NCBI GenBank assembly: GCA_012961955.1
Contig: DTYH01000162.1
Location: forward strand, 1 to 36,692
DNA: 36,692 bases
Source: Desulfobacterales bacterium
Lineage (GTDB): Bacteria > Desulfobacterota > Desulfobacteria > Desulfobacterales > DTYH01
Direction of reading: 5' to 3'
Below the pieces are notes generated by a model. That model was not told where the DNA came from. It did no database searches and was given only the letters and a program-made list of their open reading frames with translations. The translations under genes were made by a program, and so were the position numbers. This document shows positions 1 to 8,580 of this stretch, piece after piece (the stretch's first letter is position 1; each line of letters opens with the position of its first letter).

Positions 1-176
1 ATGCCCAAGCCTTCTAGGTCTGACCAATCGTAAGCTGTGGCATTCAGCTTGCTCACCAGTTCCATCAGCTCTTGAAGCTTACTTTCTCGCAAGCGACGGT
101 GGAAGAAGAGAGAACGCAGACCATAATTGGTTCTCTGAGCCTCCCATAGGAGATCTCTTTCGGGATTATCAGGCAT
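1..176 (-). CDS. Partial CDS running off the left edge, translationally overlapped with the upstream DNA methylase; possible restriction-partner protein (function not recognised)
   Basis: Minus-strand open frame from ATG at 176-174: MPDNPERDLLWEAQRTNYGLRSLFFHRRLRESKLQELMELVSKLNATAYDWSDLEGLG..., no stop to the window edge. Its start overlaps the methylase TGA at 171-169. Confidence 0.55.
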   Translation of the reverse strand, partial: MPDNPERDLLWEAQRTNYGLRSLFFHRRLRESKLQELMELVSKLNATAYDWSDLEGLG

Positions 177-1011
177 TTTTCCTCCAAATGCAGATGCTTT
201 CACGCACAGGCACCCTCCCATACCTGCCCATTTGCTGGGAGCTATTGCCCTTATAACGCGCGATGATGATCCTCTCTACTCCAAACCCGGCATCTGCAGC
301 CAACTCCGACAGCAACAAATCAACGGGTATCAGTTCGCCGTGGAATCTGGAATTTCCTATCACCAAAGCCACCCGCGCTCCCGGTTGGCATACTTTGTAC
401 AGCTCTTTAATCGCCAAGTTCATGTCTTCAAAATAGCCCTTGATCATGACCGGGATACGCGGGTTATTCAGGTTTTGACCTTTCAGGTTGTCGAGAACCT
501 CGATTAGGGCCGGATGTTTTACATCGTTTGTGGGGGGCTCGCGGCTTTCAATATGTGACCGGAGAAGGCTGTGCCTAACCTGCTTAAGCTCATTGAAATC
601 CTTACAGAAGGCCAGACATAATTCCAAACTATAAATGCGGCTATAGTCGTAGCGGTTGAGATATGGCGGTGAAGTGATGATTATATCCGCATAATCCTCG
701 ATCTCGCCCGTGAAATGGCGTGCATCGGCCAATTCCACGCAGGCTGTGGGTTTGCTGTCAGCCAAAGGCCGAAGGGCGCCGAAGAGGGGGAGTTGGTGAG
801 GTGGATTTAGGTCTTCGTACATCCGGTTAAGTTGCTCGGCCAAGACCTCCCGCACGGGGGGTATCGGCTTGTTCGGCTTAAGGCGAAGGAATTGGCCATC
901 CTTAGAGGTGTAAGAAACACGTTCTAGGATAGCGAGAAGCCCCAGCAGCAGGAAATCTCGGATATTGTCGTCCCTTTCCTCGAGTATTCTCTCCTTGAAA
1001 AAACATGCGTA
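169..1011 (-). pseudogene. 3' part of an N4/N6 amino-DNA methyltransferase (TSPPY motif), 5' part missing
   Basis: The 228-aa ORF starts at an internal GTG, but the same frame continues upstream as ...FFKERILEERDDNIRDFLLLGLLAILERVSYTSKDGQFLRLKPNKPIPPV-REVLAEQL.... Catalytic motif IIITSPPYLNRYDYSR and VIGNSRFHG are present; no N-terminal SAM-binding motif is visible before the junction with the GT39-like gene. Confidence 0.65.
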
Positions 1012-1870
1012 CCGGGATAAGGATCGTCATCCAGAAACTCTCCCCGTACATCATTCTCCTTCTTTGGAAAAAATCTATTTCTAAAGTCTGGACGATAGCG
1101 CCAAATCCGTCTCCTCCACCCCCTCCTTTATGCAATACCCTAAAAAAACTCTCAAATAACGGATAAAACGGGTTTCCGGTGAGGAGGTAGTTCTTTATAT
1201 ACCATGGAGAGGCAATAAGCAAAGTTATTGTAAAGAACACGAAGCCATATTTCAATGCTGGAAGCTGCCTGCGTGTATCCTTGGCATAATAGTATGCGAT
1301 CATTAAGTTCAGGAAAAACCAAACAATAAGTGCATTATATTTAGTCCCTAAGGCCATTCCCATGAAGGAGGACGATATGATCAGCCATTTTAATCGACCA
1401 TAGCCTGAGCCTCGCCATTTCGTAAAACTAAGGATACTTCCTGTGGTAAAAAAGGTCATTCCAAGATCAACGTAGGCTGAAGTGGATAGCCAGACAACTA
1501 TCGGAGTAGTGATGAAGATTATCATGCCTAATAGTCCCCAGATTCGATCAAACCGTTGTTTCAGATAACAGAATACCAAGAGCCCTGTGCCCAGGCCAAA
1601 AACAAAGTGGATGAACTTGGGGGCTATATCGTTTTTAAAATATAGGGAAACAAGATAGAGAACCTCGATGTTCATTGGATAATACGAGTATTCAGCCCAC
1701 GGGATTTCATAAAACCCGCCATGATTCAGCCAGAGCTTCGGGATGGCCAGATGATGGATCAAGGCGTCTCTTGAAATGGGTGGCGTATCACACAGGAGAC
1801 AAACGATCAGGATATGGAAAAGGAGTACGAAGAGTAATGCATAATAGGCGTATGTGCGCAATCTTAACAT
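1005..1870 (-). pseudogene. 5' part of a GT39/ArnT-like polytopic membrane glycosyltransferase, truncated
   Basis: MLRLRTYAYYALLFVLLFHILIVCLLCDTPPISRDALIHHLAIPKLWLNHGGFYEIPW... with multiple hydrophobic helices. Protein-like character ends near ILIPVRMFFQGE; the remaining residues of ORF 902..1882 are the methylase sequence read out of frame. Likely ATG at 1870 rather than TTG at 1882. Confidence 0.65.
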
Positions 1871-2156
1871 AGAGTCAGGCAATGTCTCAAAAAAACGCCA
1901 TGATTAGCAGGTCTTAAAGGGATAGCTTTTTACAATTTCACCCAATTAAATAGGGGTTCTCCCCCTTGCGAAATTTAACGCCAGAAAATAAGGCAATGAT
2001 CAGGTTCAAGGAGTCGCCAACATATTTTTTTCATGAGGTCAAAGATTTTGTATAGCTAGCATGAACAGCACAGACATAACTCTTGATCGCCCCAGACACA
2101 GCCCGCGTTGACCGAACATTTACCACCCAAATAAAGATGCGAAGACAAAACCAAGA

Positions 2157-2336
2157 TCAGTTATGGAAAAAATCCGGCACGCAGCTCAAGAGTATGCCGA
2201 GAAGCGAGGAGATCAATCCTATGAGTGCGACAAATGCCCCTACGGCAGCCATACAGGATCTTCTGCTGAAGGCGCTCCAGATACCAGAGCCGACCAGAAA
2301 GATTCCGCATATGATTAAGATACAGTTGAATATCAT
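2157..2336 (-). CDS. Small hydrophobic (putative two-TM) protein, 59 aa
   Basis: ATG at 2336, TGA at 2157: MIFNCILIICGIFLVGSGIWSAFSRRSCMAAVGAFVALIGLISSLLGILLSCVPDFFHN. Preceded by a GAGAGGGT Shine-Dalgarno-like sequence. Below the ORF-track length cutoff. Confidence 0.45.
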   Translation of the reverse strand: MIFNCILIICGIFLVGSGIWSAFSRRSCMAAVGAFVALIGLISSLLGILLSCVPDFFHN

Positions 2337-2560
2337 ACCCTCTCTATGTCAACCATTCGGTTATCCCGTTCCGTTTCTCACAGGACCATGGGCAAAAAGG
2401 AGCTGCCAATATATTTTTTTTCATGAGGTCGAAAATTTTATAGCCAGTATGAACGGAATAGATATAATAAGGTTGCCTTACCCCTTCATCATTACCCCCT
2501 AATCCTTGTCCTTTCACGGGTAGTGTACAACCTTTACGGGATAACCTAATATTTACCTCT

Positions 2561-3202
2561 CTATGCCCTTGCCATTCCAATAATCCATAAGGCATAGAAA
2601 ACGACAAACATCGCGCCCCAAATAATGCCGGCTCTTGGTCTGACCTCGGAAGTTCTCCCGCCGGTCAGGGCATGGGTCAAAAACCCGATTACAGATCCTA
2701 TCCAGCCAAGAAATCCTACTTCAAGTACAACCGTCCAAAAGATATTCGGGCAGGGGTCTTTCTTGCGAGCTGAGGGAGTGGAGATAACCTTCTTTGGTTC
2801 TTGTTTTCCCAGCTCTTTGACCATTAACGATGCAATCTTTTTGTCGCATTTGTTAATCCAATCCTTTCCAGGCGTATAGAAGCTCCTGGCACCAAAAAAA
2901 GCCTGCCGTATGGTACGAAGAGCGATAAGGGCAAGCTGGATATCCCCCTGTTTCTCTGCTATATGCCCAATTTCCCAAAGCCGCTCAACAGATTTGTAGA
3001 CGTACGGATTAGAAGGTGTATACCAGTGCAACGAACGGTCAAAGAATGTGATTGCCCTAATATACTCATGTCTCTGAAGATATTTTTCCCCCAGCCGGTA
3101 GTTCTCCACTGATTTCCAAAATGCATTGAGCCACATGAAGGCAATGGTTGTTATACTAGCACCTAATAAAATAACTAAGTTATCTCGAAGCCTTGATGCC
3201 AT
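2561..3202 (-). CDS. Membrane protein with a TPR-like soluble segment
   Basis: MASRLRDNLVILLGASITTIAFMWLNAFWKSVENYRLGEKYLQRHEYIRAITFFDRSL...; N-terminal TM, TPR-like middle, C-terminal TM helices. Overlaps the end of the upstream GT39 gene. Confidence 0.7.
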   Translation of the reverse strand: MASRLRDNLVILLGASITTIAFMWLNAFWKSVENYRLGEKYLQRHEYIRAITFFDRSLHWYTPSNPYVYKSVERLWEIGHIAEKQGDIQLALIALRTIRQAFFGARSFYTPGKDWINKCDKKIASLMVKELGKQEPKKVISTPSARKKDPCPNIFWTVVLEVGFLGWIGSVIGFLTHALTGGRTSEVRPRAGIIWGAMFVVFYALWIIGMARA

Positions 3203-4796
3203 CCGTTGTCTTTTTCTTTACGAGCTTCTCCTGCCTGTCTCGCTGTCTCCAATTATTGAGCCAGCTTCTGTACAGTTCCTCCTTCTCCTTGTTCCCCTCC
3301 AGTCTGAACATCTTTACTAGGTTGAGAAGCGGGTATTCAAAATCCGGTTTAAGCCTCAGCGCAGCGAGAAATTCTCTTTCAGCCTCTGGGATCCTCCCCT
3401 TGTACCAATACACCACCCCAAGATGATTATGGGGTTCAGCGTAGCTAAGCCTTACCAATGGCGTGAATGTAAACCAGTAAAGGGGGACCAATACAAGTCC
3501 AGTCAGAACAATAGGTTTTAAGGCCTTGTTTTTGCACCAAGTTATGGTGTAGGAGCATCCAGCTCCAGCAAACATAATGATTACAGGAACACCAGGGATC
3601 CGTAGTCGGGAAATAACAAAAAAGATTAACACGGTCAACAGAGAGGAGAGGAAAAAGATATATAGTATCATCAATTCGCGACATCTCTCCAGCGTAGCGA
3701 CAAATCCGATGGCGGACAGAGGGAAGACAATACCAAAGGTCAAAACCCAATGTTTCAGGACTGCGGAATAGTCTTTATTGAAATAATAGTTGAAATAGGT
3801 AGGAATCTCCACATCATTAAAGAAGAAGAGTATCTTTTCAAGGATTAGTTTCAGTTCTTCCAACGGATTATGAACTATAAACTTCAACCCTTTCTTGTAC
3901 CAGTAGATTGAAACCTCTCCCGGAGATAGAGGCCTTTTCATATCCTCTTCGGCCTTCTCTTTGTATTTCAGATAGATGGAGCCGATAAACTTCGATCTTT
4001 CATCAAAGACCGGGCTTGCCCCTTTATGATGACCAAAATAGAAATTGTGTCCACCAGATGGGTTGAGAAAGACAATCTCTCCTGATACGACATAGTTTCT
4101 TGCCACAAAGATTCCTGGAATCACCATCACACCTATTAAGAACCAGATGTATGATCGACACCGAAACGCAAGATTCAATTTATCCTTGCCAAAAGTGAAA
4201 TACAGAAAGAGGAGTACCGGAAACAGTATTAGATTAGGTCTACCCATGATGGCCGCGCCAACACACAATCCTGCGAGCCATGACTTTGCAATACTTTGCA
4301 TATCTTTCATGATAAGCACAATCGATGTAAGGCAAAAGAAGATAACCCACGGAAGAACAATGATCTCAGCATCATAGAATATAAAAGGCCCGTATATGGA
4401 AGCCATAAACCCTGATATAAGTGCAGCCCTTGTCCCAAAGTGGTAACGGGATATCGTGGCGACCAAGCAACAATTTAGGCTGCCTAGTATTATCTGCAAA
4501 AAACGGACCGCAAAAAAATCGATTCCAAAGATCTTGAATATTCCTGCTAGCATATAAGAATATATAGGACTATTGTCGTAAAATATCTCTTTGCCTCCAA
4601 GGATATCCCCGTCTACAATCTTAAGTGCGGCCTTAACATATGCGGCATTGCCCCCTAAAGGTAGGTCAAAGGGAGGATATGATGTATAGCTTATAAGATG
4701 AATCAGACGGATAAGAAACGCCAGGGGAAAGACCAAGAAGATAGGTAGGATACCCGTTCTATAAAAGGGGTTATTAATCTCTTTGGAATGTTCCAT
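3180..4796 (-). CDS. GT39-like (GT-C) membrane glycosyltransferase with C-terminal TPR-like repeat
   Basis: Polytopic; ...YPPFDLPLGGNAAYVKAALKIVDGDILGGKEIFYDNSPIYSYMLAGIFKIFG... is typical of the GT39/PMT_2 N-terminus. C-terminal GRIPEAEREFLAALRLKPDFEYPLLNLVKMFRLEGN is TPR-like. Start assigned to MEHSK. Confidence 0.75.
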   Translation of the reverse strand: MEHSKEINNPFYRTGILPIFLVFPLAFLIRLIHLISYTSYPPFDLPLGGNAAYVKAALKIVDGDILGGKEIFYDNSPIYSYMLAGIFKIFGIDFFAVRFLQIILGSLNCCLVATISRYHFGTRAALISGFMASIYGPFIFYDAEIIVLPWVIFFCLTSIVLIMKDMQSIAKSWLAGLCVGAAIMGRPNLILFPVLLFLYFTFGKDKLNLAFRCRSYIWFLIGVMVIPGIFVARNYVVSGEIVFLNPSGGHNFYFGHHKGASPVFDERSKFIGSIYLKYKEKAEEDMKRPLSPGEVSIYWYKKGLKFIVHNPLEELKLILEKILFFFNDVEIPTYFNYYFNKDYSAVLKHWVLTFGIVFPLSAIGFVATLERCRELMILYIFFLSSLLTVLIFFVISRLRIPGVPVIIMFAGAGCSYTITWCKNKALKPIVLTGLVLVPLYWFTFTPLVRLSYAEPHNHLGVVYWYKGRIPEAEREFLAALRLKPDFEYPLLNLVKMFRLEGNKEKEELYRSWLNNWRQRDRQEKLVKKKTTDGIKASR

Positions 4797-4825
4797 GTAG
4801 TTACCCTTCAAGCAATAATCAACGG

Positions 4826-5133
4826 AATATACGATACAGGATGCAAGATAGAAGGTAATACCTCAACGAATGGGGACAACCAATATTTTATTTGTATACA
4901 ACCCTGCCGGCCTACTGGATTCCTGCTTCCGCAGGAACTACACTTGCTTGCCCGGTTTCGTCATTCCCGCGCAGGCGGGAATCCATGATCATTGCCCCCA
5001 AATATCGAGCTGTTACGGATACAAGTACAGTATTTTGCTTACAAAAGGGTCACGCGGATAACTATATTTACGTGCACTGTGTTCCCGCCCGGTGCATCAT
5101 GTGTCCTGTATCTTGCATCCAGTATCGTATATT
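4826..5133. repeat. Intergenic segment bounded by a 25-bp inverted repeat (one mismatch) and containing a REP-like palindrome
   Basis: 4826-4850 AATATACGATACAGGATGCAAGATA; reverse complement of 5109-5133 is AATATACGATACTGGATGCAAGATA. Internal CGTCATTCCCGCGCAGGCGGGAATCCA at about 4961-4986. Confidence 0.6.
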
Positions 5134-5204
5134 GTAACTTTGGCTTATGCCTGCTGCAACCGACCTGTTTCAAAATGCTAAAATGTTACACAAACGTTTC
5201 TCCA

Positions 5205-6863
5205 CTATCTTAATCGATATAGCTCTGAGAGGTGGTCATCTTTTCTCAGTTCCTCAAGATCAAAACCTTTTTTTGGATCAAACGGGACATTATTCTCTTT
5301 GTAATACTTGACAATCTTTTTCAGATTAGTTTTGTTTCGCTTATTTTTCTTAACATACATTGCTGAGTTTACGTTTTCAAATATTAGTATCCAGTCAGCG
5401 GAGTAAAAGGGTCTCCTGTCACCGAACATCTTCTTAAAAAGGAGAATGTCAAATCCGTATGTCTCAAGGAGTCTTTCAAACCCTGGATATTGATATTGGA
5501 TCAACATGGAATTGACCAAAATGGTTTCTCCATGCAGATATGTTCGAGTATCAACAAATACCTTGTACCTCGGGTATAGATGGTATATAAGATAACCACC
5601 CCAACCAGATGGATTGTAGAGCCTACCAGAGAGATTCGTGGCTTTCAATATTCTAACGGGAACGTCAGGGTAGTTCTCGATCTGTATTTCATGTTTTAGG
5701 TTGTACGGTATCCTCGTATAGCATTCATTCATCCAGTAGAGACAAGCAATAATCACCCCCGCACCTACCATTATAAAGCTTATAAAGGTTGTCACCCTTG
5801 GCCTTTCCGGCAGCCCTCTATTCTCCACGTAAATGGTTCCGTACTTTACAATTAAGAGTACTGGAACAAAAAGGAGCCATGCAAATCGTGCTGCGGTTAT
5901 AGCCAAATAGATCGTCAAGAGCCCTATCAGTATGTCCCCAATACTCCATCGTATTCTTCTTGTGTATGACCCGATCAATACTGTGAGGAAGCATGCAATA
6001 ATCCCACTTACAAGCCCTTTCATAATGCACGGGAACGCCAACACCCCACCCGTAATGAATCTGAACAACCGTCTCTGCAAACAGATGAAAATTGGTTGCC
6101 ACTCTTGAATGTACTGCTTGACAACAGGGGTTGCTCCAAAAACGTATCCGTATATATGGTATCCGTAAGGATTGATAATGGACCCTATTAGAAATAACAG
6201 GAAGAGAACGTTAGGATTGAAAGGGAGTTCCGTGATTCTGAACCAACTGGTTATACCACGAACCTTCGTAACCATGCGGGCAAATGACAGTATTGCAACA
6301 ATGACTCCTGCAAACAACATAAAAGGGTGTAAATTAATCCATAAAACACATAGAAGAAAAAAGATTGCGTAATCAACATGCTTGAATCTCTTACGCGTTC
6401 TCGTAAACCACGTGTAGACGAAGGTAAAAAATAGAATTGAAAACAGTTCCGGCCTTATTAGGTAACGGGTTCGGAATAGATATGCCGTGACCAGAAGTAC
6501 AAGAAGTGCAACAAGGAACCGGTTTGAGATTTGAAATGCCGTCCAAAACACGAATGATAGAGCAGCCATCATCAACAAGACACGCATAACACGAAGCCCA
6601 GTAAACCCGAATTCGTTGTAAACAAGATATAGTACAATTTGCGAAAGCCATTCACAAAGTATGACGGGTTTTCCCTTGGTTGTATACGAGAACGGATCAG
6701 ATATAGGGAGGGTATAGTCGTTTTGAACTATGTATTCACCCATCTTAAGGTGAAGCCAAATATCACTGGAAAAGATCGGCTTGTAGAAGATTCCGGAAAG
6801 GCTTAATATGATTAGGATAAATACCAGAACTTCTTTCTTGCTCAGTGAGACTGATCGGCTCAT
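5205..6863 (-). CDS. Polytopic membrane protein, GT-C-like, function unknown
   Basis: 552-aa ORF with about a dozen hydrophobic segments and a conserved-looking N-terminus (FYKPIFSSDIWLHLKMGEYIVQNDYTLPISDPFSYTTKGKPVILCEWLSQIVLYL), similar in style to lipid-linked-sugar GT-C proteins. Confidence 0.7.
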   Translation of the reverse strand: MSRSVSLSKKEVLVFILIILSLSGIFYKPIFSSDIWLHLKMGEYIVQNDYTLPISDPFSYTTKGKPVILCEWLSQIVLYLVYNEFGFTGLRVMRVLLMMAALSFVFWTAFQISNRFLVALLVLLVTAYLFRTRYLIRPELFSILFFTFVYTWFTRTRKRFKHVDYAIFFLLCVLWINLHPFMLFAGVIVAILSFARMVTKVRGITSWFRITELPFNPNVLFLLFLIGSIINPYGYHIYGYVFGATPVVKQYIQEWQPIFICLQRRLFRFITGGVLAFPCIMKGLVSGIIACFLTVLIGSYTRRIRWSIGDILIGLLTIYLAITAARFAWLLFVPVLLIVKYGTIYVENRGLPERPRVTTFISFIMVGAGVIIACLYWMNECYTRIPYNLKHEIQIENYPDVPVRILKATNLSGRLYNPSGWGGYLIYHLYPRYKVFVDTRTYLHGETILVNSMLIQYQYPGFERLLETYGFDILLFKKMFGDRRPFYSADWILIFENVNSAMYVKKNKRNKTNLKKIVKYYKENNVPFDPKKGFDLEELRKDDHLSELYRLR

Positions 6864-7004
6864 CCGTTGTCAATCCTGGTGATTAACCCTTGATCGGGCA
6901 GGATCATTATTTTTACAAATCTTTAACACTACGGCTGCGTTTCATGGCTAACTATCTGAAATTCGTCCTAAATTATCTAAGATGGTTATTTCTAATGTTA
7001 TTCC

Positions 7005-7130
7005 GGCCAAAGCTTGTCCTCGACCCCGATCGGGGGCGGGAATCCAGTGTGTTTTCAACGGGGTTGGGATTTTGGATGACGCTTCCTGACCGTGTCAGGA
7101 ACAGGCTTCGCTGGCATGACGTCGAAAAGT
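7005..7130. repeat. REP-like intergenic repeat region
   Basis: ATTCCGGCCAAAGCTTGTCCTCGACCCCGATCGGGGGCGGGAATCCAG and CTTCGCTGGCATGACG motifs; internal CCCCGATCGGGG palindrome. Confidence 0.45.
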
Positions 7131-7203
7131 GACGCTGTAGATTAATTTAGGGCTCCAAACCCTTCTCCAAAATTTCAAACTCCGATGCAACTATACAAGT
7201 CCA

Positions 7204-8378
7204 TCACTCAACATACCCTTTAGATCTCAAAAATTTAAGTACCTCCTCAGCAGCCAACTGGTGCCCCTCCTTTGTCCAATGAACATCGTGTTTGAAAAAC
7301 AGCGAGACCTTGTGTCCGCGCTCCTTGAAGTACGGATATAGATCAAGTATCGGTATCTTTTCCAGTCGAGCAAAGGCTCAAATCACCCTTTGAGGCAAAA
7401 GGGTATCAACCCGGGTCGCAGACACATCAGGAGGCGAAAAACGGGCTCGAAAAATAGCCTCAGGTAATAAGACTTGTTCCTTGAACGGCACAATGACCAA
7501 CAAGAATTTCGCTCCGTTTTTATTAGCCATTGAACGTATCTCAGAGATCAATTTTAAGGTCAGAATATGCAGTTTTTTTCATAGAATCTTATGTCAAATA
7601 TGGAAAACCGGCTCTGCCTATTTAACGACCTACCAATCTCGACCATGTTTTTAAGACGGTAAAATCTAGTAACTATAAAGCTGGAAAAAAGGCCCTTCGT
7701 GAGATTGTCTGGGACAGGAACGTTTGTCAGGTTAAGACTCCCGTCGGAGCTGAGAACAAATTTCGGCTTAATGAATCCCACCATTAACCGAAAAAAGGTT
7801 GGTGGTATAAAGATCATCTAAGAATAGCACTAGACATACTATGTCCGGGCTGTACTTCAAGGCTTTTTCTTTAAATACGACAAATTCCTGGTCAGTACAG
7901 TAGCCCCAAATCTCCATATTAATAATCCCATAGTTATTAGGAACTCTTTCTTTGATCCTGTCTGTAAACCTGAAACGTCTGTCAATGCCATAACCTATTC
8001 GTAATAGAATCATTACCGTCCTTAAAAATATCCACAAACTTAAACTTTCTAAAAAAATGGCTGGCGCTTTGGAAGATGTTATATCACATATGCCATAGCC
8101 AAGGATCATAATGTCGGGATGATATAATATAGCTTTTGTTCTTAGCACCTCGAATTCTTGATCTATTCCATCGCTATACACTCCAAGATTTAATACTTCA
8201 TATTCTTTTGGGCTGTTACTATTTCCGGTCTGGTGAGAGGCCCCGCTGCCATAGAATCACCTATACAGTTAAGTCCTGCAACAGCCTCTTCTTCCTCTTT
8301 CGCATAATCACAATCCGCTCTTATTCCAACAGGATTGGTGATCCTACCTCCATTGAAAACAATTCTCCCTAAATTCAT
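7204..8378 (-). pseudogene. Degenerate SGNH/GDSL-type hydrolase (possibly a chimera of two)
   Basis: Fragments in different frames: block I-like LNCIGDSMAAG; NSPKEYEVLNLGVYSDGIDQEFEVL (frameshift near 8212); NNYGIINMEIWGYCTDQEFVVFKEKALKYSPDIVCLVLFLDDL; KFVLSSDGSLNLTNVPVPDNL; LISEIRSMANKNGAKFLLVIVPFKEQ; in-frame TGA at 7378-7380; C-terminal LDLYPYFKERGHKVSLFFKHDVHWTKEGHQLAAEEVLKFLRSKGYVE* with the DxxH-type block. Confidence 0.75.
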
Positions 8379-8580
8379 TGATTAATGTCTTGTTATGGGA
8401 AGCCTTCAAATAGGTTATTCCGTTTTTCCCTATCATCTCTGTGTAAATCGACTCTACTCCTTGGAGATACCGGACATACCTCTATAAAACAAACATCAAG
8501 AATAGTATTAGTACGTCGATATTCATGTAATTCGCGAGAATACTGTTTTTCTTAGAATCGTTTCCGCAATTATTACACCT

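Noticed and set aside
902-1000. C-terminal 34 residues of ORF 902..1882 as genuine GT39 sequence
   Set aside because: The same DNA in the adjacent frame encodes the continuous methylase sequence DDNIRDFLLLGLLAILERVSYTSKDGQFLRL.
2083-2502. 139-aa plus-strand ORF and 2344..2607 minus ORF
   Set aside because: Low-complexity or antisense readings overlapping the repeat copies and the small hydrophobic ORF; no conserved motif recognised.
6890-7132. 80-aa plus-strand ORF MIGQDHYFYKSLTLRLRF...
   Set aside because: It runs through REP-like repeat sequence, has no recognisable domain and no convincing RBS; treated as spurious.
7378-7380. In-frame TGA in the SGNH gene as a selenocysteine codon
   Set aside because: Other frameshifts in the same gene show that it is a pseudogene; no SECIS-like hairpin was evident and SGNH enzymes are not known selenoproteins.
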